A stretch of DNA of 64,000 nucleotides from Allium sativum (taxonomy: Eukaryota; Streptophyta; Magnoliopsida; Asparagales; Amaryllidaceae), in NCBI GenBank assembly GCA_030737875.1, contig CM060912.1, positions 880,981,199-881,045,198 of the forward strand, read 5' to 3'. The notes under the pieces are model-generated. The model was not told the DNA's origin. It did not search any database and saw nothing but the letters and a program-made list of their open reading frames with translations. Each line of letters opens with the position of its first letter. The first letter of the stretch is position 1. Shown here piece by piece: positions 32,674 through 43,757 of this stretch. The position numbers and the translations under genes are program-made.

Positions 32674-34389
32674 TGTAACAACCTGGATAATCAGAACCAA
32701 TTAAAATTTTTTATTTTGGCAATTTTAATGAATTTTGAATATTTAAAATGATTTATTTTAAATAATAATGGCTATAAATTTATTTTGAATAGAATTAGAA
32801 CGTATAAATTTATTTAAGTCGAAGTTAGAATATAAATATTTATTTTTATTATAAAAGGAATTGGAAATGGCGCGGTAGTTTGAAAAATCGATTTCAAATT
32901 TCAAATTTCAAATGAATGTACAAGATTGAAAATAAACCGGATTTTGGTAAAACCACAAAATATTTGAATATGTTTGAAAATATCTTTCCAATGGATGTGA
33001 AAAATCCAGATTCATAATGAGACTAAAAAGTTATGTCCAGCTGAAAATTCAGAATAGTCGCTATGGAATTTTATATAATAAATAGCCCTTAAAAATAGAG
33101 ATTTTGCAAACGACCTCCGTTTCCGATGAGACTACTTTAGTTGGATCCGGAATGTCAAATTATTGCTAGATTCTAATTTTCATAATTTTTGGAACTAATA
33201 TGTGAGCTGGTGAATTTAAACATGTTTGGTCAATTCAGTTTGAATTTAATCACTAGAAAATGACCATTTTTCAAACGGTCTCCAAATTTTACGAAATTAG
33301 TTTTTTTGGACCATATCATCAAAATATAGCCAGATTTATTTTTCTGGAACTTTTGGATTCAGTATGTGGCCCCGGTAAATTGAAATGTACGTTCAAATCC
33401 AATATATATTGAATTGTATTTTAATTTAAACGAAAACTGATCGTAATAGCCGAATTGGGTTATGAAACATATCCCATTGTGCCCGGAATGGGGGCATTTG
33501 GCTAGGGGCATCAGTCGTTGGGTTCTTTGAAGTTAGCGGCATTACACAAGTGAATTTGGAATTAAATATTGTTAAAATATTAAAATATATATTTATAAAA
33601 CCCTAGCCCCTTTTCATTAATTCTGCGCCTCCCCAATTCATTTTAACGAACGAAATCGTTCAAGCCTTCAATCCCAAATCGCGGCCAAATCGTTACAAAT
33701 TAGGGTAGGGTCCTGAAGGGAAAATCAAAGAGGAAATCAACAGCTTTAAATCCATACCCACGGGATCGAATATGGTTTAGTATATTGGGGGAATTAGCTA
33801 CTGAAAGCAGCGCCGTTCATCGACGAATTTTGGTGAGGATGGGCCATCGGAGGCTCCGCCACTCACGGGACAGGGGGAGGGTCTGGCATTGCATCGCTCG
33901 GTGAGGTCTGATCGGAGTCGCGAGGCCTCTGACGGCTGTGGAGGCGCAAGGAATGTTTGGAGAACGGTGGATTCAAACGTGTTGTGGATGGAAGAGAGGT
34001 TAAGAGAGTTTAATTAATTAATTTATTATTCTTATTATGTAATTGAATGTTCATAACAACATATCTTCCCCATACGAGATCCAAATGCAACGATTTCAGT
34101 TGAGTTGCGATCGTGGAGCCGAGAGCTTCGCAACAAAACTGACCGGGTCCAATTTGGAGCATGTTAGGATTTCAGGCAAATTCAAATCCAAAATGTTCAG
34201 AAATTCAGAAATAAAACTGACAGAGTGGAAACCAAATGTGAGAACTCCTTCTCACTCTATTTAATTTCCAGTAGGATATATACTAGGATGCAGACGATGC
34301 TTAGTAGCAGCACACGACACCATTGATTGTACAAACCATGATTGTTTGTTTGAATTGAATGGACTGTATTGTGATTGTTGATTGCATGG

Positions 34390-34720
34390 TATGGAATAAA
34401 ATATTCGAATAATAATAATATCATTTTTATTGTATATATGAACCGAATAAAATATTCATGTATGGAATAAAATATTTTAATAATAAAAATATAATTTTTA
34501 TTGTATATATGAACTGAATAAAATATTCATGTATGGAATAAAATATTCGAATAATAAAAATATCATTTTATTGTATATATGAATCGAATAAAATATTCAT
34601 GTATGGAATAAAATATTTGAATAATAAAAATATCATTTTTATTGTATACATGCATGGAATAAAATATTTGAATAAAAAAATATCATTTTTATTGTATATA
34701 TGAACTGAATAAAATGTTCA
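34390..34720 (+). repeat. About 70-bp AT-rich tandem array, copy C
   Basis: About five units of the ATAAAATATTTGAATAATAA...TTTTTATTGTATATATGAAC type, one or two more than in copy B, so the array length changed after the two LTRs were made. Confidence 0.8.
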
Positions 34721-35492
34721 TGAGTTGAAATAGATATTCGTTTACAAATCTAACGTTTCGTTTATGTACACCCATTTAACTGACATTGATTGGGACGATA
34801 ATATTTTACACATTGCCCAACAATACAAATAAAATCTATGTTTGTTGATTGAAACCTCACACGGGTATTGGGATGATATTTGACGTACACTATTCCCAAT
34901 CGTTTAGTTGTATGTCAACCGATGGGTTGACAGGCTGTTGTAAGCTTTGATTATTTATATTTAATGCTTATGCAGTTGTGTAGTGCACTCTGGCTAATGG
35001 TTGTTTGTTTATCATTGTTGATATATACATGTATTGTATGAAATCCATATAAATAAAATTATATGGTAATTGATTGTGTCTGATTCTAGTTCAGAAATAA
35101 GGAATATTTTAGAATAACGAATATTTTAAAATAATGAATATTTTAAAATGATATTCAGAAAAGAATCAAAATATGATTTTGATGTTCGATTTTGGATAGA
35201 CACGAAAATATTTAAATATATAAAGCCGTGTTGATTAATTATGCGCCATTTGGATGCGATCGATATTTATGTCGATTATATTCATTTTTATAATGAATAT
35301 CGAAAAAGAAGTGATCTCAAAGTCAGATATTTTGAAAATATTATCATTTATATTATAATGATATAGAATATTCAATTTTGATATAAAATTGAAAATGAAG
35401 TTGAAATCGTTTTTAAAATGAGTTTAAAATGATTTATAAATTATGTTTTAGATGGAAATCGAAGAAGTATATGTAATATATATTATACATAT

Positions 35493-35831
35493 TTAATGGC
35501 CTGAATAGAACGCGCCGCGCCGCGGCAGTTCGCGAATTTCAACCATTGACTTCGAATGGACATTACGGGAGATCTGACCGTCGGATTCTCCTAAAACTAG
35601 AACCTTTGGGTTCGTATCGAAAAGGGCTTTCCAACGAATATAAGAGATTTGAAATCTAACGGTTGGATTCGGAATTATGTCCAAATCAAATTTGGAAAAG
35701 GTAGCTGTAAGTGTAAGGGCCTTAATAAAATTATTAAAAATATCAATAATTTGTGTAAAATCATAAAAATGATTTGGAAAGTTTGGATGAAAAATTCCAC
35801 GTTTGTAAAAATAAAAATATATTTTTATCAA
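35493..35831 (-). other. Antisense open frame in LTR copy C
   Basis: 112 codons, in register with the frames in A, B and D (FDLDIIPNPTVRFQIS, WKALFDTNP, VLGESDGQISRNVHSK). The upstream part is frame-shifted relative to B. Unknown; may be chance. Confidence 0.3.
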
Positions 35832-36634
35832 AATGAACTAGTTATGAACTAGAATTATAATCCAATATTTTTAAATAAATAAATCGGATTCGAAATGGTT
35901 TTAAAAATAATCAGAATTTCCAATATATGAATTGGAATGGATTTGAATCGAAATTATCTTCGGAATATTTCGATATTGGATTCCATGATTATACGGATAT
36001 TGTGAAGGAATTCGGAAGATATATACATCGTTATTCCCAGTACGATATTTGTTGACTTCTGAATTTGATATCGAATATAAGTCGATATAATTTCTATTCA
36101 GAGCCTTGTATTTAATATTGAATTGGATTTTGGGTTTTTCGTGAATGGTGTCTTCATTAACACTGTTCTTAAACCTAGTTGAGAAAAGAATAAATCTTTT
36201 AATTAAGATTATTAGAATTTCCAGTTAATTAATAATTAATTGGAATAAAATGGGATGTTAATCGAGTTTATTATGAACTGTGTTTTTAATGACATTCGTT
36301 CTTTAACCCGATTTACAGTAAAAGGTGATTTGGAATTTATAAATCTTTTTATTAAGATTTAACGAGAATTTTCCATAATAAAGTTTTCCAATTTAATATA
36401 TTAAATTGGAATTGAATGGATTCGATTTGGTAATAATCGAAGTGAACTTCTGTAGAGGAAGACCGTTAATATATATGGAATTTAAAAGGCTTTGTCGTTA
36501 TTCCATTTATATTATTAGTCGGATACAGAAATCGATATCGATTATATATTGATTTATTTTCCATGAAGATTCCATTTTTATGGAAGAGGATTTGGGTTTA
36601 TCTTGAACTGTGTTTTAAATGACATTATCCGACG

Positions 36635-37610
36635 CCACATAGCAGCTATATAAGTAAAGAACATGGGGAAGAATTTGGCCATGACATTATCCGACGTCAA
36701 TAGTGCTTCCATATGGCGCGTGTGGCGCATCAGATGCACGATTGGATCGGTCCTACCACTGTTTGCCTCCAGAGATGGTAGTTTGAAGTCAGGAGGGTTG
36801 CAGAAATTCCTGATGTCCCACGAGAAAGGGCTGCGATTGATGTTATCCACATTGTTTTGAGATGTGTTGCCTCTATAAAAGCATCGAATCAAATTGGAAA
36901 TATGGTTCTCGTCTCCAAAAACTTGCTGCTAATTGCGCATTCCGATGCTGGTGACTTTAGCGTAAGGCTTAGAAGATAGTGGAAGAATGTCTTATGTACC
37001 CAAGTTTGACTCGATGCTGCCCCTGAGTTTTGAGTTGGTATGACCGAGCCGACTCTGGTTGGTGTGGCCGAGCTGACCTAGGATAGCATTTCCAGTTCCC
37101 ATCTCCATGTTGTCCCCATTTGGGGCTACATTAGCATGGTCTACATTACCATTCCCATCTATAGTATCATGAGTTGTTGTGTCGTGACGTTGCTCAATGA
37201 GCGGAGTGCAATTGCCCTCGTTTGTGTTCGGATCGACATGGAGGGTAGGCCGAGCCGAAAGTTGCATCGATCTGAGTTGTGGTGAGACGTTGAGATGTTT
37301 GGATGATCCAGAGCTTAGGCCGAACCAAGCCTTGGTGTTGTTGTTACCCCAGCTATTCTAGTTCGAGGAATTAATGCATGTTGCTCGGCCTTCCATCCAT
37401 CCAAGCAATGAATATGTCCATAGTCTCCTGTTGCTTGCGAAAAAGACCATCTTGATGTTCCATCCTTGTTCTCAATTCTTTGATCACATTGTTCATCTCT
37501 TCCCTAATCAGATAAACATAAGGGTCTCTATGGGAGGAAGCCTCCTGGATTCCCTCGTTGCATGCAGCCTGAGCTTGGGAAGACACTCTATCCTTCTTCC
37601 AGCTCACCAT
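36635..37610 (-). pseudogene. Decayed Tat-like Ty3/gypsy gag, N-terminal half
   Basis: Minus strand, from ATG at 37610 (MVSWKKDRV). Segment 1 (37610-37371) is charged and probably coiled coil. Segment 2 (37267-36992) is low complexity. Segment 3 (36892-36635) carries the start of the Retrotrans_gag domain: FKLPSLEANSGRTDPIVHL, then DNVMAKFFPMFF and AAMW. The pattern F-K-LP-L...G-TDP--HL...M...FP...A--W is typical of Tat/Ogre-type Gag. A frameshift lies between segments 1 and 2 and there are stops. The gene breaks exactly after the Trp codon at 36635-36637, where LTR C is joined. The missing rest resembles 4140-4868. Confidence 0.65.
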
Positions 37611-37675
37611 TTTTAATTCAAAGATGAGCTATCCAAATCTTTTCAAGCTAGATATTGTTGTAATTGCGTGCGTAC

Positions 37676-37696
37676 CCCCTTCTCGGCATGCCAAAG
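37676..37696 (-). other. Candidate primer-binding site of the Tat-like element
   Basis: Minus strand TTTGGCATGCCGAGAAGGGG follows an LTR-like end GACGTCAACA. It resembles a decayed TTTGGCGCCGTC-type site used in Tat-lineage elements. Placement about 70 bp before the gag ATG fits. Confidence 0.4.
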
Positions 37697-38500
37697 TGTT
37701 GACGTCAAAAAGTTGAACTCTTGACAATCAACCCCCAAAGTGCATAATCAACACACAAATTATTGAATGTTCTCACAGTCACAATCATAGACTGCAAAAA
37801 TTAAAGTAAAAATAGGGAATATGCAAGATTTTTACAGTGGTTCAGCTTAATCCAAGTCTACATCCATTAATAATATTTGTTTATATCGTCGATTGCAAGT
37901 TACAACTATCTGATTTGTAAGAAAGTAGAGAAAAAGTGATTTATACACAAAATCCTTGTGTTAGTTATTGAATTCGACTTTAACTTGGGGCAATAACCTT
38001 GTACCTCATTGGTTAGAAAAGAGCCGATCTGAGAAAAGGTCCTTCTTTCAATCTTTAAAACAAATATTTGTAGGAGCCCATTCGGCTCGGGTTGGCATGC
38101 CACGTGGCGACCATGTCGGGTCAGGTTAGCCACATGCCATGCATCCAGCAAGTGGTGGAACTAGTCTTTCATGTGAGAAACAGTCCTCCTTACGATGTCC
38201 AGCAAATGTGCTGCTCGATCCAAAAAAGAGGAGCTGGAATGCGTCAGAGTTGACCGGGTCGTAGCTATCAAGGTGGAGTTCTTAGTTCGGGTCGGTATGG
38301 TCGACCCGGGAGGCTACGATCCGAAGTTTATTTGGTGATGCCTGGAGTGTCATGCCGTCCCAGGTCAATCCTACCTAAAACATTTCAATCCAAAGTGAAT
38401 TAAGCTGATATGGGGTGCTTTGGGCAGTATGATCCAAAGTGAATTGAGTTGATTCGACCTGTTCGACGTGGGATGTTTATAGAATCGGGACTCCAAGTAT
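37697..38500 (-). repeat. LTR (3' part) of the Tat-like element
   Basis: On the minus strand the sequence GATTAAGCTGAACCACTGTA, then AAAATCTTGCAT, then a T-rich stretch ending in GACGTCAACA is typical of the R/U5 end of Tat-lineage LTRs. GC-richer sequence with GGTCGACCCGGGAGG-type strings lies near 38300. The outer boundary is not resolved. Confidence 0.45.
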
Positions 38501-39456
38501 GTGATATCCAGGTTTCTGAGAACTTGATCACTTCATCCAAGTAAATCAATATAGTGAGAGCTCATACTCAAATCCTGAGTACTTCAATTGATAGAAATCC
38601 GAGTTGTGATGGCCTTATCAAAAAGATGCGTCAACGTTACGTTATCTAGTTCGAGTGACTCGAACTTTTCTTAAAAACGGGCAGGACATGTGTTCGGATG
38701 ACAAACCCTTCTCTTGAGTATTACCTTTCTTGACAAAGGAATGTAAGATACTATTTGGTAATACCCAGTTCCTAAGTATTATTTTAGTGTTACTTAAGTT
38801 ATATATACACACACAATATATATAATTTCTTTGGTTAAAATATATAGTTTGATTACAGATATGAATTTGAAATAAAATCCAGTATTTTGGATCTTGAGTT
38901 TATGTAAGAGATTCAAAATTTTGACTAAGAAGTCGAATTAGATAAACATATATACTATACTCTTAGGATATAACATAGTATTATACTTGTTAGAATTAAG
39001 TTAGTTTTTATGAAGAGTTAATATAATGATCTTAGCAAATATTAAATTTGGTATTAGTGTAACCAATAAAAAAGAGTGTATATTGGATGTTGATCATTTT
39101 TTTATTCACATAGTTTGATCAAATGAATTCGAGTTTATGGCTTTGTGGTCTTTTCATATCATTTCAAATAAGGATTTATCACATGATTCTTGAAGGGAAA
39201 CACTTGCTGAGTATTCTTGATATGAGATTAAAAGTTTCTATCATAGTATTATAGCTATGAAAGGAGAACATAGATTCCTAATCAAGAAGCCTGATTAGAG
39301 TCTACACTAGAGATATTAAGTGAGCAATGTTATTCCGAAATAAGTGATGTACCCGGGTAAGATCGAATTATTTATTTTATGAATGATCTATGGACATTAT
39401 ACAAGTATGTGAGTGGTATTAGGAGTTCATGTGGTGAAATTTCAAGGACAAAATTC
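38501..39456 (+). other. Decayed gypsy 3' interior, nothing coding
   Basis: AT-rich, no usable frame. The last 50 bp (AATTTCAAGGACAAAATTC) is a degenerate version of the GGACGAAA motif that follows integrase in Ty3/gypsy elements. Boundary with the Tat-like LTR unclear. Confidence 0.4.
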
Positions 39457-39471
39457 TTTTAAGGGGGAAGA
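39457..39471 (+). promoter_or_regulatory. Polypurine tract before LTR F
   Basis: TTTTAAGGGGGAAGA followed by GTATAAAAACCC, a mutated LTR start of the TGTAAAACCC type. Confidence 0.7.
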
Positions 39472-41237
39472 GTATAAAAACCCAAAATTTTATCGCTTTG
39501 ATTTGGAATATTTAATTAATTTAAAATATTCAAAAATAAGTATTTTTATAGTTAAAACATCCTCTTTTGATTTATATTAAATAATGAAAAAAATTATTAT
39601 TTTTATTTGGTTTACAAAAATAAGCATTTTAAAGAAAAACAAAAAATGTGAGCACAAGAATTTTTTGAAAGGCTAATTTTTGATCATGTAAATGTTGTTT
39701 AAATTACTTAAATAAAAAACATATAAATGCATGAAAAAAAGAACTTAGATTAGTGTCAATTAAGTTAATAAAGTAAGACGTAATGTTAAGTAAGATTAAA
39801 GAAAGAAAAGAAAAGTACAAAAGTATACTTAAAATAAGGAAAAAGTGACACATAATTACTCTAATGCCATAATGTTGTTCGAAGTAAGGAAATTAAGTGT
39901 AAAGTGAAGTGTAAGAAGGATGTTGTGGCAGAATTATCATAAGGAGGGTAAAGTACAATGGGTATAAAGGTAATTTAACATTTCCATTTTTATATAAAAT
40001 TGATTTTTCCTTCTTCTCATTTTTTTTTTAAATTCAGCTTCTTCCTTAAACTTTGTAAAGAAGTTTTAATGGCATGTTAAATTTTAAATTTAATTCTCAT
40101 AGTTTTATAACTCAACTTTATTTCATTTCTTCCATTTTCAAAAATAAAAATGTTTGCTATTATTTTCTATTTTTACCATAATTTACCTCTATTTCTTTCG
40201 GTACTCTCTGTAAATTATTCAAATTAAGATTTTTTTTTCCTGCAAACTCAAGAGTATTGATGTGGCTACAATTTTTGTTTATACCATTTTTTTTCTTACA
40301 ATTTTAGGTTTTGTTATGTCAAAAGTTCAAGTCTTTCGGACTCATTTCCTAGCCTAGTTTTCAAGGATCATAATACATCCTTGTTGTTTCGGCCATAACT
40401 CACTTTAAAAAACAAACTTAATATTTTCCTTTTTTGGAACAGTATAGAAAAGAAAATACAGGAAATTTTCTGTTGACCACTTTACTAAATTCCTTTTTTT
40501 ATACTTTAAAATTAGTTTGAAAAAGACTAATTTTCAGAATTTGTTTTTTTTATTTGTTGATATTTTAAGTCCTCAAAACCTCATCACACCACTTAGGCCA
40601 AGCTATTTTGTCCATGAAGCCTTCATAATCCAAAATTTCTAGGGGAATTACATATATTAGCGTTCACTCAAGTTGTGGTGAGGTTAAAATTTGTTTAGAT
40701 ATTCTTAAGACAACTTCAAATCAAAATTGTAATCTTTTAATATATTATATTTATCATGTTGTTAAATTGATATATGCTTGTATCTTTGGTTCAGTTGTGG
40801 TTATGATTTGGTTATGAACGTTATGACATCATATTGTGTTATGTGCCTAGAATGTTCGAATCTTTATGTGGTTTATGACATGGAATCCTTGTTTGAAACC
40901 ATGTTATGTTTTTGAAATCTAAAATAATTTTAAGATTTCAAACTATTTTTTAATTTTTATAAACATTTGTTTTTTGTTTTGGAAGTTAGCAAGCTTTGTT
41001 TATTAAGTTTTCAAAAGAAAGTTTAAAAGCTAATATTTTGAAACTTTGGGTTTTATAGTGATATTCTCTATAAGTACTGTACATGAAAATAAACTATATT
41101 TTGTAAAGTAAATCTGTTTTAACTTAAGCAAGTTTTGAATTTTTTTTCCAAAACTCATTTTAAATGTAAGCAAATAATTATTATTATTTAATTACTTAAT
41201 TTTTTAATTAATGACAATTAAATAATTAAAATGGAGC

Positions 41238-41249
41238 AATTAGTACTTA
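41238..41249. repeat. LINE target-site duplication, left (imperfect)
   Basis: AATTAGTACTTA versus AATTTGTACTTA at 43746-43757, 11 of 12 matching, the second lying right after the A-tract. Confidence 0.55.
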
Positions 41250-43745
41250 GTTACCATATAATTACACAGTTTGTATTTATAAAATAAGCATTTTCTGTGC
41301 CCTTACTTGAAAATGGCAGACAATCTGTTCGCTTCTATCTCTTCCTTCTCCTCGAGCCTCCCACTATACCTTTCTTCCAACCCTTCACCGTCGATTAGAC
41401 CTAACCCAGCTCCGCCTGACCCTATGCCTAATCTTGATCCTTCCATTCCCTCTCTTTCTTAATCACTTCCTCCTGCCTCCTCCCTCATCCCTGCCCCCTC
41501 ATCATTTAGATCCTTCGGCGTGGTCCTCCTCGTTGTTTAAATCTTAGCCGAGGAACGAAGTGAAATACATCCCAGTTAATATCACTCCAATTTTGGAAAA
41601 TGACTGCCTTCTTCACAATCTTGAGGTTGTTGCAGCGGGAACTGCTGTTTGATCAGAGTATTTAGTAGGTTTTTTCTTAGACAAACTGCTTCCCTTCTCG
41701 ATAGTTGTCCAGACTCTGAAAGTTGTGTGATAGCTCAAAGGAGCAGTTAAAGCAAGACTCGATGGTTACATTTTTCTATTTAAGTTTTCATGCAAGGAAG
41801 ATAAGCTAAAAATCTTATAGTGTGATCCCATTGTTACACGAAGTAAGCATTTCATAATCAAGCCTTATGACCTAGAGATTTATAATGTTTATTGTATTAT
41901 ACGCTCGGTGCCTATGTAAGTTCAATTCCATAACTTATCCATATTTTCTTGGTCACACCTCGGTATTAATTGGATTGCAAGTAGGTTAGGCAGTCTTGTT
42001 TGTACGGATGAATCCAATAAATGTCTTGATAGTTTTGTCTATGCAAAATGTCTAATAGAAATAGAGTTAGTGAGTAAATTAGTGGATAATTTTTTCATTC
42101 AACTGGTGGATGGAGGAATGTAGAAAAATAATGTCACTTATCAGTGGAAACCAGAGATTTGTACATCTTGTAAGATGTTTGGCCACACTTTAGGAAACTG
42201 TGAAAATGCCAGATCCAAGGTTGAAGTGACAAATCTTGGTACGACACAAAAGACTGGTGTTGTAGTTGTGAAAAAAAGAGGCAAATGAATCCCGTTAGAG
42301 CTAAGAATGCTAAAGATGGCAAAATATGAACAAAGGCAAATGTAAACTTTATACTGAAGTTTTAGATAGAGCAAAGTTTTCTGAAGCAGAATTGGAAATG
42401 TATCAAATTAAAGACATTGTTACTTTTAACTCCAATAAGGAAAATGTTAGACTCCAGTCCAAAGATAATAGAAGTATTAGTGAACTTGTGATTGGAGTTA
42501 GCAACAACAATGTTATTGTTAATAGTTCAGAAGAGTGTGAAGAAATAATTAAGCATGTCGCCAAAAACTTCGTTGTTCCTGTTTTAATGTGTAGTATGCC
42601 AATAGTGTGAATAGCAATGAGGTTAGACAATATCCAATACTCAGTGGTATTTTGAATGAAGAAACTTATCCTGTAGGAACTCTTAGAAAGAAATGCTCGC
42701 TTGATAAATCTAAATATACGTGGGTTGCATTATCATTAAAAATCATTTTTTAGATATTTGAAGAAAGAGAGGAGGGTGAGTTTGTCATGGAAGGAGCAAC
42801 TAATCAGATTGATGAAATTAGCTTAGACAGGGCGAATGTGAAAGTTAATGGCAAAAAACACATGCAAACTAACTAATCTCTCCTCACCCTCTCTTAATGA
42901 TAGTGTGTCTACACTGTCATGCAATGCTCCACTGTAGATTGTTGCTACTGATATTATGCTTTCTGCTGATGGTTCTACAACAGCACAAGATGATGTATGT
43001 ACTAAGAATTATATTGAGTTCTATAGCTCCATAGAGTAGCTTAGCTCTACCTTGCAAGTTCAAACTACAATCCTTTAATTGTTGATCATGCCGCAATGAA
43101 ATCAGTTGAAAAAGGTATGGTGCAACAGGGTGCTTCCTTCCCTTCCAAACTTTATTTTCTAAATAGGTCACCTATCAAGTTAGTGTCTATTGATGTTGGT
43201 TCCCCTATCAGGAGAGTGACTATGTCCCCTTCAGTGCTAAAAAACAAAGGCAAGCAAAAAACTACATTTAAATATCCTTACGCTTACCCACTGTCACCTA
43301 TTGTGTATAAATTGCATGTGTTTCCCATCTCTCCTTTGGCTGCAACCATTCCTGGATACAATGAGATGAAAGCTCCAGTCACGAGAAGTAAGAAAATAGA
43401 AATGTTTGTGGGGGCAGATCATCCCCAATGACTTAAACTTTTGGTGTGAAATCCTATGACACTTTGATTTGTTGGAAGTGATATTAGGTTGCCATATTTT
43501 TGTTATGTTAATTTCTATGTTAGTTCTATTATGTTGAAATGCTTTGCTTCATGTAAGTGCTTATCTTTTAGGTAGGATGATTGCGTACACTCCCTGCATG
43601 GAGCTATTAAGTGCTCTTTTTCTTTTGTTTTTCTTAGTAAATATGCATGATATATATCTCCGTGTTTACCTTGTATTTATTATTTTGATATGATAAAAAG
43701 TGTTATGGTTCACTTTAAAAACCGGCTGGCCTTGCCAAAAAAAGT
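41250..43745 (+). mobile_element. L1-type LINE copy carrying ORF1 only
   Basis: A 2.5-kb insert in LTR F with a G/C-normal 5' part, ORF1 remnant, a T-rich 3' region, and GGCTGGCCTTGCC followed by a short A-tract (about 43737-43743). It is flanked by imperfect 12-bp repeats. There is no sign of the endonuclease/reverse transcriptase ORF2, which in intact plant L1 elements follows ORF1. Confidence 0.6.
41313..43431 (+). pseudogene. LINE ORF1: DUF4283 plus CCHC zinc knuckle, broken
   Basis: ORF1 proteins of plant L1 elements bind RNA in the element's particle. It starts with MADNLFASISSFSSSLPLYL and a Ser/Pro-rich head. Then, across stops and shifts, comes a DUF4283-like core: EYLVGFFLDKLLPFSIVVQT (about 41660-41715), LFKFSCKEDKLKIL (about 41775-41816), FHNLSIFSWSHLGINWIASR (about 41925-41985) and SFVYAKCLIEIE. 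QWKPEICTSCKMFGHTLGNC follows, with the CX2CX4HX4C knuckle at 42160-42201. Two later open stretches are unrecognised: 42326-42610, and 43096-43431, which ends in a stop and is basic and Pro/Ser-rich. At least four in-frame stops make this a pseudogene. A host DUF4283 retrocopy is the alternative. Confidence 0.7.
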
Positions 43746-43757
43746 AATTTGTACTTA
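43746..43757. repeat. LINE target-site duplication, right (imperfect)
   Basis: AATTTGTACTTA, partner of 41238-41249. Confidence 0.55.

Larger units (their letters stand above)
15861..36627 (+). mobile_element. LARD-like Ty3/gypsy element with giant LTRs, 3' end truncated
   Basis: 5' LTR (B) at 15861-16462 and 25618-31667, interior 31668-32673, 3' LTR (C) from 32674. Subtracting the 9.15-kb insertion and the MITE leaves a 5' LTR of about 6.3 kb, equal to solo LTR D. The interior has an initiator-Met primer site and a GAGGACGAAAA...AAGTGGGG polypurine end but only about 1 kb of sequence and no Gag or Pol match. Large LTRs with no coding capacity are the definition of LARDs; the TGTAAC termini and 3' motif place it with Tekay/Del-like Ty3/gypsy. 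LTRs B and C differ often by eye, so the insertion is not recent. Confidence 0.8.
32674..36627 (+). repeat. Giant-LTR copy C (3' LTR), 3' truncated
   Basis: Collinear with B and D from TGTAACAACCTGG through TATA region (33592), GC island (33780-33990), tandem array, antisense frame and the MITE-free site (36504). It breaks off after TTTTAAATGACATTA, where B continues GTTCTTTAACCC. About 2.3 kb of the LTR is missing. The junction carries a 16-bp copy of a nearby gag stretch. Confidence 0.88.

Noticed and set aside
42403..42630. Minus-strand frame opposite the LINE
   Set aside because: Overlaps the plus-strand ORF1 remnant and has no motif.
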